Below, piece by piece: positions 1 to 10,276 of a stretch of DNA of 64,000 nt. Both the position numbers and the translations under genes were made by a program. The notes beneath the pieces were generated by a model. The model searched no databases. It worked only from the letters and a program-made list of their open reading frames with translations, and was not told the origin of the DNA. The stretch is taken from the NCBI GenBank assembly GCA_014529385.2, contig CM043963.1, positions 64,848,969 to 64,912,968 on the forward strand, written 5' to 3'. This DNA is from Adiantum capillus-veneris (taxonomy: Eukaryota; Streptophyta; Polypodiopsida; Polypodiales; Pteridaceae). How positions within the stretch are numbered: position 1 is the first letter of the stretch; every line of letters starts with the position of its first letter.

Positions 1-455
1 CCTTGTAATGCCCAGTTTCTGCATTAATTCTCCTACCAAGTCTGCTCTAAAACCTGGCCCTCTATCAGAGATGATCTCTAAAGGTGTGCCAAACCTACAA
101 CATATGTGCTCGTAGATAAATTTAGCTACCTCTACCGCTGTGATTCTAGTGGTGGCTGTAGCCTCTACCCATCTAGTCATGTAGTCCACCCCCATGATAA
201 TGTAGAATTTTCCTGAGTTGGCCCTAGGTAATGGCCCAATGGCATCGATACCCCATTTTTCAAATGGGCCATATGAGAGAATAGGTGTCTGTGGTTCAGG
301 CATAAGTGACCTAGTGCCGGCCTTTTGACACAACTTACATGTTTTGCACCAGTGGTGTACATCACGGTTGAGGCTAGGCCATATGAAGCCTGCCTGCAAG
401 ATTTTCCTACTTGTTATGTCTAGGGCAAAGTGACCACCACAAACCCCGTCGTGAC
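1..455 (-). pseudogene. element A integrase (zinc finger and start of the DDE core), partial
   Basis: The integrase would insert the cDNA into plant chromatin. The minus strand encodes an HHCC-type region at about 300-460 (CGGHFA, then CKTCKLC), followed by the core with GIDAIGPLPRA, the MGVDYMTRW strand carrying the second motif, and GTPLEIISDRGPGFRADL with a catalytic Asp. The last catalytic Glu is beyond the window start. An in-frame break lies near 470, between the extra RNase H and the zinc finger. The similar core of element C (SDNGPGFRKG) supports the assignment to the same lineage. Confidence 0.8.
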
Positions 456-468
456 AGCTAGAAATTAC

Positions 469-1110
469 TCATGTGATTTCCTGAGAGAGAGGGACCTTCC
501 TGAGTATTTGGTCCTTACCCTTACAGTTCAAACCGTCATTGATGAGTCGATACCTTGTGGCCTTCCGCGTAAGCCATTCCTTCTGTCCCTTTGTTAAATC
601 TGATGGGCATTCCCCTGTTTCCAAAAAATGCATGATGTCAGGCAAGGCATCACTGCCTTGAAATAGAGGGAGCTTTAGTTTTATTGCTCCAACCACCACT
701 TCCTGTAGTCTTTCACTTGCTAGGGCATATGCTTCTTGGTTTTGAGCCCTTGGGATATGGTGTATTTGAACTTCTTCAAACTTACCCAACAAGGTTTTTA
801 CACCACTTAAGTGAGTCCTTAAACTAGGATTCTTGCATGTCCATGCTCCATTTACTTGCCTTACCAGAAGTAGAGCATCCCCAAATACATTAAGGCGTTG
901 TACACCTTGCGAGATGCACCATTGTAGACCCTTGGTTAGTGCTGCATACTCAGCTTCATTGTTAGAATGTGAATCTAACAATTGGACCAACGAATACCTT
1001 TGTCCCTTTGTCATCAAAGACCACTATGCCTGCAGCTGCTTTGTCGGACACTCGCTTGTAGGCTCCATCAAAGTAGAGAGAGTGTGCTCCTTCTACCATC
1101 GGTGGTACTG
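469..1110 (-). pseudogene. element A additional (archaeal-like) RNase H domain
   Basis: This is a second RNase H, separate from the RT-linked one. In Tat-lineage elements it is thought to help remove RNA during reverse transcription. Visible motifs in order are YFDGAYK with the first catalytic Asp (about 1080), NNEAEYAALTKGL with the second acidic residue, and VFGDALLLVRQVNG with the third. The open block runs 1017-469. The N-terminal strand is in another frame, so at least one frameshift lies near 1020-1030. After the domain a linker (GECPSDLTKGQKEWL) leads into the integrase zinc finger. Confidence 0.78.
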
Positions 1111-1117
1111 GAGGTAA

Positions 1118-2390
1118 TCAGACTTCTCCTTCCTTAGATTGCTTCTCCTTCCGTTCAAAGACTTGGTAGGTCATGAGTCCCCCCAAACTTGCCCTTGTCG
1201 TTCTTTCTACCTGTACCGTGTAGTCAAACTCTTGCAGACGAACTAGCCATTTAGTAATTCTAGCAGACACATCCATGTGTTGTACAACATAGGGAAATAT
1301 TTCATCCGTGGTTAGAATCACAAATTGCTTAGGCAGCAAATATGACCTAAACTTTGTAGTTGCAAATCTAAGAGCTAGGACTAAGTGTTCCACATGGGTG
1401 AAACCTTTCTCTCCTGCTGTCATCATTCGACTAGAGAAGTAGATTGGCCTCATGAAAGATGTCGTCGTATCCTTTTGGAGTAGCAAAGCCCCCAATGAGT
1501 CATCACCAACACTTGAGGTGACATAGAATTTTTCATCCCACTTAGGTGGTGAGATAGTTGGCAGAGTGGCTAAGACCTCCTTTACCTTGTTGTAGTGATG
1601 TTCGCTTTCCTCGTCCCAACTGAAAGTTGATCTTTGAGTGAGTTGTTGCAGTGGTAGAACAAGTTGTGATAGTAGATGTATGAATCTACTTAAGTACTTC
1701 ACCTTCTATAGAAAAGAGACCAGTTGACGTACGGTCGTTGGTGAAGGTAGGGCTATGAGTGCGGACACCTTACTTGGGTCGGCGTTGATACCTTTTGCTG
1801 AAATTTCATGGCCTAGTAGAATGACTTTACTCTCCCCAATGTGGAATTTATCCACATTTAATTTCCCACCTAGGCTCTGCAACCTGGCCAAACCTTCAGT
1901 TACCTTTTCTAAATGTGAAATACGGGAGCTATATATACAAAAATCATCAATGAACACTCTTATGGATGTTCCAAAGAACGGTTGAAAAACATATGTGACA
2001 TATCTTTGGAATGTGGCAGGTGCATTTGTGAGACCAAATGGCATAACCCTGTATGCAAAACAACCCCATGGCGTGATAAAAGTGGTTTTTAGTTGATCTT
2101 CCAAGGCTATGCGTATTTGAAAGTATCCTGAATAACCATCACAGACGGTATAGCATTCAAAACCCGCTACTTCATTCAGAATTTCATCCAAGAAAGGGAG
2201 AGGAAAGTGGTCTCTCTTTGTAGCTGCATTTAGTGGTTTGTAGTCAACACGGACCCTCCACTTACCATTTTTTTTTAGGCGTCACCACTACGGGTGACAC
2301 CCATTTTGAGTTTTCTACAGGATAGATAAATCCCGCCTCCAGCAGTTTCCTTACCTCGGCCAAGAGTGCCTTTTCTTGTATGAGCCCCAG
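1118..2390 (-). pseudogene. element A reverse transcriptase and RNase H, broken
   Basis: RT copies the element RNA into DNA and the linked RNase H removes the template. RT fingers and palm read KRDHFPLPF, VCDGYSGYFQI, FGLTNAPATFQ and the catalytic VFIDDFCIYS, which is the FxDD form usual in gypsy elements. The thumb and RNase H follow with FSWDEESEHHYN, SVGDDSLGALLLQKD and FRSYLLPKQF. The frame is broken near 1703-1706 and around 2265-2275, where a run of nine T on the plus strand is a likely slippage site. Element C carries the same order with the same motifs. Confidence 0.85.
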
Positions 2391-2684
2391 TCATCGTAGC
2401 TTTTGCACAACTAGTTTTACCCCTTCCTTCATCTTAATATGATGTTCCACCACTGTAATGCCTGTGATTCTTTCATAGTTGTCAATGAACAGGTTAGGAA
2501 ATCCCATCAACATTTGCAAAAAACTATCTTTCTCCTCAAGTGTTAATTCCGTAGACAACATACCCTTCAACCTACTTCCTCCTAGGCCAGGTGATTTGCT
2601 CTCCTCTTCATTGGGTTGCCCTTTTGGTGATGGATCACCAGTTATGCTTACCCTTTGTGGATCCTTCATAATGATACCCATCAC
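2391..2684 (-). pseudogene. element A linker between protease and RT
   Basis: This open block of 97 codons on the minus strand ends in GITVVEHHIKMKEG followed by a VVQKLR tail, which matches the stretch just before RT fingers in Tat elements. Element C has the corresponding NAVQYKIELKHEAAPKAQKLR-like stretch at about 17060-17130. About 180 bases separate it from the gag-protease stop, with further stops between, so in this copy protease and RT are not joined in one frame. No independent function is visible. Confidence 0.6.
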
Positions 2685-2863
2685 ATCAATGGAACTGTCA
2701 CTTTCGTCGGTGGATGTGGTCTCCTCCTCAGAACTGGAAGATTCGCTAGTGGTTTCATCTGCCGATGTTCAAGATTCATTTGCTTCTGCTTGCCAATCCT
2801 CATGTCGTAGTAGATTGTCTCCCCTTTCCTACCGGTCATGCGTAGAAGGCCAGTACCCCAGTC

Positions 2864-4561
2864 CTATTTTGCCTTCATGGCCATCAACCATGGCCTTCCC
2901 AAGATTAGTGGATAGCCCTCCCCCTTAGTAGGCATTACAAAAACATCTACCTCTACCTCAGTCTTGAAAGCTTTTATTTTTACGGCACTTACCACACCCA
3001 CACACTTTACTTTTGCGTTGTTTGCTATCTTTGCCTTGCATGGAGAAGGCCTATCAACCTCGAGCCCTAATTGAAGCATCATAGCTTCGCTCATTACACA
3101 GATTTGTGCACCTCCATCAATGTAGGTGTTTCCAACCCTCTTTCCTTTTATGTTTACGTCGACAATTGGAAGGATGTCATCCATGTTGCAACCCGAAATT
3201 GCTCCGGCTACCTTTGTTTTGGAGCATCTTGTACTTACCATTTTAGACCATTGTCGCCTTACTTTAGGTACAAGATGTAGCAGTTGTGGCCATGTAATCT
3301 TCTGTCCTTGCTCTGCCACATCCAATGTTAGATCATAGGGCTTAGAACTTTCCCCTAGCTGGAAGTCGGTGATGCCCAATTTCCGTCGTGGCCTGGATGG
3401 CCTCTTGCTAGTTTCTCCTCTCATGCTTCTCTCATTATCTGATTGTGTAGCTTTCTCCCTCCTAGCTCTTTTCACAGTCATGGCTTCAAGTGGTTCTAGA
3501 AAGGTCACCTTCTCCTTACCCTTGTCCCTCTCCTTTGCTCTGGGTGGATCCACTACTAAGGCTTTTCCTTTCTCTTCTAGCCTTATGATGTTTACAGGGC
3601 AATCAGGTGGTGGGGCTGGTGGAAGAGGTGGAATGGATGCTTGTAGTGGTGTCTGGGGTGGACGTAGAATTTGTGTTGGTGGGGGTGGTGCTCGGGGTGG
3701 GGGTGTTCTTTCTCTAGGGGGTGACAATTGGTTCCTCCTACCTCCTCTATTATAGTTTTGTCGTGGTTTGGGACAGTAGTACATACCTTGACCGTCTTCT
3801 CCGCAGTTGTAGCAATGATACTCCTTGTTTTGTCGTCGTGCTCTTCCAGGGTCTTGATCTCTTTCTTGACTCCTCCCTTGCTGTATTAAGTGGACAGACA
3901 GATTCTGCAGTTGGTCAGTAATATGGGCCAACATATCTTGTTGGTCATCTCTTACCCCAAGAGCCGGTGGTGGTGGTGGAATGGTGGTTGTCATAGTTGC
4001 TGGTCGACACGATGTTTCTGCTTTTGTTGACTCGATTTCTTTGGCTTTCATTCGCAGCTTCTTGTCCTTAAGGCGAGCAATCTCAACGGCTAACTCGTAC
4101 GTAGCCGAGGATCTACCTTTCACCTTCTCCTTGAGAAGCGGCCATAAGCCATGCGTGAACCGATCTTTTTTTAGGAAATCGGGTGCAGCTTCCCCCCTTG
4201 CCAGTGACTCAACCCACCGTTCCCACAAATCCACAAATTTGGACTCATAGGTGGCATATTCTAAAAGACCCTCCTGCTTCAAGTCTCTCAACTTGTCCCA
4301 CAACTTTTCTGAAGTGGTACCTCCGCCAAAGCACGTCTTAAAAGCGGTTTTTAAGGGTTCGCAGTCATCCTTGGTTTCTTGTGAAAGTGCATTGTACCAT
4401 GATCTAGCTTCTAGCTTCATGAGATGCTTAAAGATTCTAACCCGGGATTCATCCGTATCTTTGTTGCTCACTACACATGCTACTTCAAAGTCATCTAGGA
4501 AGTCTGTTACCAAATCCTCCCCCTTCTTTCCTTTAAATTTTGGAAATGCTACACTTGCCAT
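2864..4561 (-). CDS. element A gag-protease polyprotein
   Basis: Gag packages the element RNA and the protease cuts the polyprotein. The frame is open from 4591. I prefer the Met at 4561 (MASVAFPKFKG), which opens the typical gag fold. Counted from 4591, residues 11-170 are the retrotransposon gag domain (ARSWYNALSQ, LWERWVESLARG). A zinc knuckle follows at about 259-272, a proline-rich then basic linker at about 285-400, and a retropepsin-like domain at about 480-575 (YIDGGAQICVM, then YPLILGRPWL). Two oddities stand out. The knuckle reads CYNCGEDGQG..C, with Gln where His is expected, and the protease has DGG instead of D-S/T-G. Element C also has Asp-Gly-Gly, so that change may belong to the family. 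The 565-residue length and intact frame make this the best-preserved ORF of the element. Confidence 0.82.
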   Translation of the reverse strand: MASVAFPKFKGKKGEDLVTDFLDDFEVACVVSNKDTDESRVRIFKHLMKLEARSWYNALSQETKDDCEPLKTAFKTCFGGGTTSEKLWDKLRDLKQEGLLEYATYESKFVDLWERWVESLARGEAAPDFLKKDRFTHGLWPLLKEKVKGRSSATYELAVEIARLKDKKLRMKAKEIESTKAETSCRPATMTTTIPPPPPALGVRDDQQDMLAHITDQLQNLSVHLIQQGRSQERDQDPGRARRQNKEYHCYNCGEDGQGMYYCPKPRQNYNRGGRRNQLSPPRERTPPPRAPPPPTQILRPPQTPLQASIPPLPPAPPPDCPVNIIRLEEKGKALVVDPPRAKERDKGKEKVTFLEPLEAMTVKRARREKATQSDNERSMRGETSKRPSRPRRKLGITDFQLGESSKPYDLTLDVAEQGQKITWPQLLHLVPKVRRQWSKMVSTRCSKTKVAGAISGCNMDDILPIVDVNIKGKRVGNTYIDGGAQICVMSEAMMLQLGLEVDRPSPCKAKIANNAKVKCVGVVSAVKIKAFKTEVEVDVFVMPTKGEGYPLILGRPWLMAMKAK

Positions 4562-4831
4562 GATTACTGAGAGAGAGCTAGAAAGACACACTGCTTAACT
4601 TGCAAAAGTTTTTTTTCTTCTTTACAAGGAGGCGTGTATACCCTCTTATACTAGGACATAGATTAAAACTTCAAACGGTACATTGCCTTGTACCAAAGGT
4701 AAGAAAAATGGTTGATCTGATGCCAGAACCTCAAAAAACCGCTCCCCACCCAGCATGGTGTCAATGACGTGTTGGTATGTGTGATCTGTCTTGAGGTAGG
4801 TTGTACTGATTCATGTGAAGCTTAGAGGTGC

Positions 4832-5300
4832 TTAGTCACTGTCCAAGCTTGTGGGAGAGGGTGGTGTTCTTTCCTGAAACAAACTCAGTAGATCCCTAGT
4901 TTCTCTAGTGAGAGTGTGAGCCAATGCTTTTGTTATCTGTGCTGCAGCATCAGGTGCAACTTGAAAACTGACTCTGATAATTACCTCGGTGACTTGAGTT
5001 ACCCGATTCTCAAAGTAGAATAGTGTTGATTCTCTATTGTGCAGAGCTCCTTCCATTTTGTTGTTGTTGTGGGTTGGTTGTAGGTTTCGAACATGGTTTC
5101 GACCTTCTCCTTCTTCTTCTTGGCACTTGGCCTATGTATATCCACTGGGTTTGGCGTGTTGGTTGACTCTCCCACTGCAAATCGATTACCGTTACGCCTG
5201 GCACTCGAGCTTCAATGGAGATGCGGAGTTCGTCTAGTTGTGCTTGGAGCTCTTCTTCTTCTGTCGTCCAATTAGCAAATCCTGCTAGCCATTCATCCAT
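4832..5300 (-). other. two overlapping small ORFs in the element A leader, upstream of gag
   Basis: The first ORF (5300-5034, 88 codons) starts MDEWLAGFANW, then has a Glu-rich amphipathic stretch (EEEELQAQLDELRISIE) and a basic tail with six Arg in a row. The second (5056-4832, 74 codons) overlaps it by 23 bases in another frame and contains VTQVTEVIIRVSFQVAP and a Ser/Pro-rich end. They lie between the primer-binding site and gag. Ogre-type Tat elements are known to carry an extra ORF upstream of gag, and this may be its remnant, possibly one ORF of about 155 codons split by a frameshift. I recognise no domain. Confidence 0.4.
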
Positions 5301-5353
5301 TCACAATAGTTTAGGGGTTTCAGTCTTGTAAACGGAAGGGTTTCATGAAAATA

Positions 5354-5371
5354 TCCTCAGTGGGGGCACCA
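5354..5371 (-). promoter_or_regulatory. primer-binding site of element A
   Basis: On the minus strand the LTR ends ...CTCGTCA, then two T, then TGGTGCCCCCACTGAGGA. A TGG-starting tract right inside the LTR is where a tRNA 3' end primes minus-strand DNA synthesis. Element C has nearly the same tract at 19709-19726 (TGGTGCCCTCACTAAAG), so the site belongs to the family. I have not assigned the tRNA. Confidence 0.7.
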
Positions 5372-5373
5372 AA

Positions 5374-6720
5374 TGACGAGAGCAAAGAGAACCCCGAACC
5401 CCCGACAGTCTCTAAAACACAGGGCACCGAATGGAGCGCCTCGAGCCTGTCATGGTAAAGCAAACAGGGGGCACCACCTAGCTTGAGCGGCTAGGACGCA
5501 AACAACACACCACCATAACAAAGTTTTCATCCAAGAGAGATGGATGCTTGGGAGTAATGATGAAAAGGAAGGGGAATGAGATCAAGTGAGTGAGAGAGAG
5601 AGAGAGAGAGAGAGTATAGCGGCTTAGTACTTAGGCACCACAGAAGGATGGCGAATCCGCACACCCTTCACACATACACAAGCTCACTCCAAACACAAGA
5701 CTAGGTGGCGATTCCGCACACCTCACATGGGCAAAACATTGCAAGAAAACATACTCACAAAACCTCAAGCTTTATTTAGAGAATAAGGCGATGAAATGGG
5801 GGGCATAGGGTAGGGGAAAGAGAAAGGAGAGAGTGGTAGAGCACATGGCGGATAGGTGGGAGTTGATGGCGAAGACTCGCACGAGGGTTATGGACATCAT
5901 CCTTCATTTAGCTGCCCTTCATATTCCATAGCCCAAGGGTGTAGAGGTCATGCTCAAAATGAGCATGGTGATTGCGGTGATGGTGATGGTGTGGGCGTGT
6001 GTGTGTGCACTAGGCACACACAGTGCATAGTGTACTCTTTGGTGATGTTGTGTGTGTGTTTAGTGTGATGGTGACCCCTCTTTATATAGGGGAGGAGGGG
6101 GGAGAAATTCTAGAATTTAGAAATGAAGAAATCATTATCGACATAGGCCATGTGACTGTGGGCCCCACTTGTCTAGCTGTGTGTATATGTGTCAGAACAG
6201 CAATCTCATGAGAGAGAGTATAAGAGAGAGAGATGGGTTGATGAAAAAAATGAGAGGTGACATGGAGAATAAAGTAATTACAAGAGGGGAGAGAGGGGAG
6301 TGTGTTCAGAGGTGAATCTGTGTGCAGATATGTGTGAACACAAGAAAAATCAGGTAACCACCGGGTGGGGATGGGTCTGTTGGCACCTTTTTCAGTGAAA
6401 CTGAGTGTGTGTGAGTGTGGGGGAGGTTATTTAGCTACAAGACAAGAGACATGGCGCCCTTTAGAGAGAGAGGGGGATATTTGGGTCATGGGATATGATA
6501 GGAGAGAGAAAGGGGGGGTCGGGTATACTATTTTGGAAGATAGGATAAGTTGCATGTGAGTTAGGGTGCATTATTGGTGAGTTAGAATGCATTATTGGTG
6601 AGAGGTGGGGTAGCTTGAGGGGAGAGAGAAAGGAGAAAGGACAAGGGGAAGAGAGAGGGGGTTGACCTTTTGAGTGGAGGAGAGGAAAAGGGACACACGA
6701 TGGGGCAACAGTGAAGAAAA
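5374..6720 (-). repeat. 5' LTR of element A (inner end certain, outer end approximate)
   Basis: The inner boundary is the plus-strand TG at 5374, next to the primer-binding site. The LTR shares short blocks with the LTR of element C, including a GGCACCACCTAG block followed by CTAGGA, so the two belong to related families. It holds a GA run at 5587-5614, many CA/GT-rich patches and a TATA box. The outer end was not found because no second copy is in the window. Confidence 0.55.
6080..6090 (-). promoter_or_regulatory. TATA box of the element A LTR promoter
   Basis: The minus strand reads CCTATATAAAG followed by a G-rich leader, about 710 bases upstream of the LTR inner end. This places the U3/R boundary near 6050 and directs transcription toward gag. 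Confidence 0.5.
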
Positions 6721-7221
6721 AGGAGGCAAGGTGGGGATGGGCTACCCCGCAGGCATGAGGTGGCCTATTTTACCTTTCTCATATATTTACATAATCATAC
6801 TTTATTTTTTTCTTACCTTTTTCCAATGCCTTTTATCACTCCCTCCCTAAGAGGTGGTTTTCATGGGGTGGGGACGAGAGAAGAGGGGTATGGGAGCTTG
6901 GCTTGTGAAAAGCCCCCATCAATGCGCTCTTTTATTCTCTTCTTCCTTTGGGAGTATTTGAATCCCAAATTAACTATGGAACTTGGTGGTCAAAAAATGA
7001 GGCACACCAGACCATAGTTACATGGAAATGGGAACAAGGCTGGCAAGGCCATCTAAGACGCAAAATTGCTTGCAATGGAACAGATCATCATTGGCTTCTT
7101 ATAGTTATAGTTTGTATGTAACCTTCAAAAACTCATTAAGAATCAACACAAACGAAGCAAGAAACAAGTAATTTTGGAAACCGAGTTTCTGATCCATGTT
7201 ACTATGCACCAAACTGATAGT
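6721..7221. other. no gene seen; outer LTR or flanking DNA
   Basis: AT-rich and GA-rich sequence with no coding pattern. It may include the outer part of the element A LTR. Confidence 0.4.
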
Positions 7222-7482
7222 CACAAGAAGATTTAAAAATTTTATCATGTAGGAAAACGGAGTCTTTTTCACTGTTTTTTATACATTGAATAACATTATG
7301 AGCTTTTGTTCGAGAGGCACCGCATACCTACCTAGGTAGGATTTGGGGCAGGGGACTCTCGGCCCCCCCACCGAGCCGGCGGTCCCCTGCCCCCAATCGT
7401 ACTTGGCTAGGTATGCCGTGCCTCCCTCACAGAAGCTCATGATGTGGGAATTATTGTGAGAATTTGTCCAAAACTTCTTGTG
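7222..7482. mobile_element. MITE copy 1 with central GC-rich hairpin
   Basis: The ends are inverted repeats: CACAAGAAG at 7222-7230 and CTTCTTGTG at 7474-7482. Both flanks have AGT next to the element, a possible 3-bp target duplication. The centre is one large palindrome. GAGGCACCGCATACCTA pairs with TAGGTATGCCGTGCCTC, and inside it GGGGCAGGGGA pairs with TCCCCTGCCCC. A second, inverted copy lies at 49488-49708. Similarity between the copies stops at the terminal repeats, which defines the element. There is no ORF, so it would need an enzyme from elsewhere. Confidence 0.7.
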
Positions 7483-7988
7483 AGTGTCGATCCACAGAAA
7501 GTTGGCTCACTGTGTGTGACTAGAGCTCTCTGTCATACTTTGTTTTCACAAACTATGTCTACAATCTCCTTCAAGGTTCCCCTCAAATGATCTTTCAATT
7601 CAAGAGATAAAAGTAGGGGTCTCAAAGCGCCAGGCTAGCCGGCAGTCACAAAAGTGGAATTGTTCATGTTCTGGCAGGCACCCCAACTCCAACCTTTCTA
7701 GGTGTTGTTCGACCACTGTCACAGCTCGAAGTTGAGGCCAAATGCCGCCGACACACTCCAACCTAACAATGCTCAAAGTTGACAACCTGCATGTTTCTCA
7801 TTTGGCATGAGAAGGTTCATTCATCTCTTTTGCTGTCAACTCGTCTTTTTTGCGCACATGAGCGGCCGTCACGACAGCCAGCCGTTTTGATCACCTTCTA
7901 CTAACAACAGTTATAGACGAGCAGCAGAGCTCGTTCAGACGCGCCACAGAGCCTGTTGACAGGAACACGAACGTGAACGAGGTGTTCG

Positions 7989-8094
<106 letters not shown>

Positions 8095-8163
8095 ATTCAC
8101 ATGTACATGTGGGCATATGAGCGCTAGCACTCACATGAGAAGAAGAGAATTTTAGAGTCGAGC

Positions 8164-8640
8164 GGGGCTAGAAAAATACATTTTCCCTAACCAAAGAAAA
8201 TAAGGTGAAACTTAACATTCTCGCTATTTTTAGGTAAAAATTTGAAGGTTTTGCCGGTATTTGCACTAAAAATTGTGTAAATCTCTTGGTTTTCTTTAAG
8301 GAAAGCTCAAAATCTAACCGATATTTTATATTTTAACCAGTTAAAATGCACTAGACCCCGATATTTTTTAACTCTACCCAAGAGACCTTAAGATCTATAG
8401 AGAGAGAGACAGAGAGAGTGACAGGGCTAGAAAAATACATTTTCCGAGACCAAAGAACATAAGGTCAAACTGGAAATTCTCTTGATTTTCAAGTCAAAAT
8501 TTGAAAGTTTTGCTGGTATTTACACCGTAAAACTTGTGTAAATTTCCCGGTTTTCTTCAAGGAAACCTCAAAATCTAATCGAGATTTTACAATTTCAGCC
8601 GTTTAAAATACACTAGACCCTAGTTTTTCTCTAACACGGT
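8164..8640. repeat. imperfect tandem duplication, unit about 259 bp
   Basis: Copy 1 (8164 to about 8385) and copy 2 (8423 to about 8637) both start with GGGCTAGAAAAATACATTTT and end at CACTAGACCC. Many substitutions separate them. No coding potential is seen, and a short AGAGAG tract lies between them. Confidence 0.8.
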
Positions 8641-9015
8641 GGGTTAGAAAAGCACTTAATTTGATTAGAAAAATTACATATAGTTAAAGTCAAAGGGAAT
8701 AAATGACAATGAGTGTTAAAATTATTTTTAACTAAAAGAGAATTTAAAAAATGCAATTAATAAACATTTAAAAGTACTACAAAATAAAGTATCCATAAAA
8801 AGTTAAAAAATCTTCATTAAAAAACTCAAAAGGCTAAAAAATGAAATAATGTATAGCTAAGGGTAGAGGGGGTAATTTGTACCCCCTCCCCTGCAACCTC
8901 GGATTCGGTAATAACAGCGGTAATAACTAGTGCCTAAAAAACACAAGAAGGCAGAGTATGCCGCGTTTTTGCAGCATACCCTACGTTCTTGCTCTTCGCC
9001 ATCGCTCCCAAGCTT

Positions 9016-9035
9016 CCCCCCCCCCCCCCCCCCCC
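9016..9035. repeat. run of 20 C
   Basis: Homopolymer inside a pyrimidine-rich stretch. The open frames on both strands here are products of the low-complexity sequence. Confidence 0.95.
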
Positions 9036-9224
9036 TACCTCTCCCTTCCCCCTCTCTCCTTCTCCAAGCTTCCCAAGTTTTTTCAAAGAGGGTTTCATCC
9101 AAGTTCGGTGAAGGGGGTATTCTGCTATCGTCTTTGGAAGCTCAACCTATTCAAAGCTCAACCGCGCTACAAAGAAAGAGGTAAACACAAAAGCACATCC
9201 CTCCTCTTTCCCTTTTGTTTTCTA

Positions 9225-9226
9225 CT

Positions 9227-9257
<31 letters not shown>

Positions 9258-9270
9258 TACATACACACAC
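9225..9270. repeat. (AC)n followed by (ATAC)n
   Basis: Simple dinucleotide repeat passing into a tetranucleotide repeat. Confidence 0.95.
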
Positions 9271-9329
9271 GTGCATAAATCCAAAAAAATAGAGAAAATA
9301 GAGAACCCATAACATACCTCGTTCATTAG

Positions 9330-9455
9330 GAAATGGTTGCTTTACACGGATTGTTTGAAATGGTTGCTTTGCTAAGCACGTTTGAAAATGGTTGCTTTGC
9401 TACTCAAGTACGAAAATTATTGATTTGTTAGGCACGTTTGGAAATGATTGTTTGG
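9330..9455. repeat. degenerate minisatellite, unit about 28 bp, about 4.5 copies
   Basis: The block GAAATGGTTGCTTTGCTA...CACGTTT recurs with substitutions, starting near 9330, 9357, 9384, 9412 and 9439. Confidence 0.7.
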
Positions 9456-9486
9456 ATACAATGTTAGATAGATATGCTAGATAGAA

Positions 9487-9489
<3 letters not shown>

Positions 9490-9530
<41 letters not shown>

Positions 9531-9631
9531 AAGAAGAGAGATAGAGAAAGAGATTTAAAGAGAGGGAGATAAATGGAGAAGAATAAATAGAGAGAGAGAG
9601 AGAGGAGGAGAAAAATAGATAGAGAGGGAGA

Positions 9632-9668
<37 letters not shown>

Positions 9669-9708
9669 GGAGAGAATTAATGAGAGGGAGATAAATGGAG
9701 AGACAGAT

Positions 9709-9742
<34 letters not shown>

Positions 9743-9790
9743 GGAGAAAGAGAAAGAGATAGAGAGAGAGAAAGAGGGAGATAGATAGGG

Positions 9791-9848
<58 letters not shown>

Positions 9849-10021
9849 TAGAGAGAGAGAGAGAGAGAGAAATAGAGAGAGAGAGAGAGAGTAAATAGAG
9901 AGAGGAATAGAGAGAGAGAGAGAGAGAGAGAAATAGAGAGAGAGAGAGAGATAGAAAGATGGAGAGAGATAGGGAGATAGGAAAGAGAGAGGGAGAGGGT
10001 GAGAGATAGGGATAGATAAAA

Positions 10022-10057
<36 letters not shown>

Positions 10058-10092
10058 GGATAGATAGAAATAGAGGTAGATATATAGGGGGG

Positions 10093-10134
<42 letters not shown>

Positions 10135-10177
10135 GAGAGGGATAGGGATAGAGAGAAAGAGGGAGATATATAGAGAA

Positions 10178-10235
<58 letters not shown>

Positions 10236-10276
10236 AAAGAGGAAAAGAAAGAGAGAGAGAGAGATAGATAGATAGA
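9490..10276. repeat. GA/GATA low-complexity array, about 790 bp
   Basis: Almost pure (AG)n with GATA, GGGAGATA and AAATAGAG interruptions and one (AT)n patch at 9792-9812. The long Ser/Leu-rich open frames on the minus strand here are artefacts of the repeat. The array abuts the LINE 3' end, whose tail on the minus strand reads TAAAATCTATCTATCT. Confidence 0.95.

Larger units (their letters stand above)
1..6720 (-). mobile_element. Tat-lineage Ty3/gypsy retrotransposon A, cut off by the window start
   Basis: Read on the minus strand the order is LTR, primer-binding site, leader with small ORFs, gag-protease, RT-RNase H, a second RNase H, then integrase running off the window. A second RNase H placed between RT-RNase H and integrase is the hallmark of the plant Tat/Ogre/Retand lineage. 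The 3' LTR lies outside the window, so LTR divergence cannot be judged. The outer limit of the 5' LTR near 6720 is only approximate. Frame breaks after the protease and inside RT make it non-autonomous as it stands. Confidence 0.85.

Noticed and set aside
2479-2928. 149-codon plus-strand frame and other long plus-strand frames over 1700-4600
   Set aside because: They lie antisense to the gag-pol of element A and encode no known domain; shadows of the real frames.
7600-7800. 60-codon minus-strand frame with Leu/Cys spacing (LSTLSIVRLECVGGIWPQLR) resembling a leucine-rich repeat fragment
   Set aside because: Too short, with no second repeat and no neighbouring domain; chance or a very old relic cannot be distinguished.
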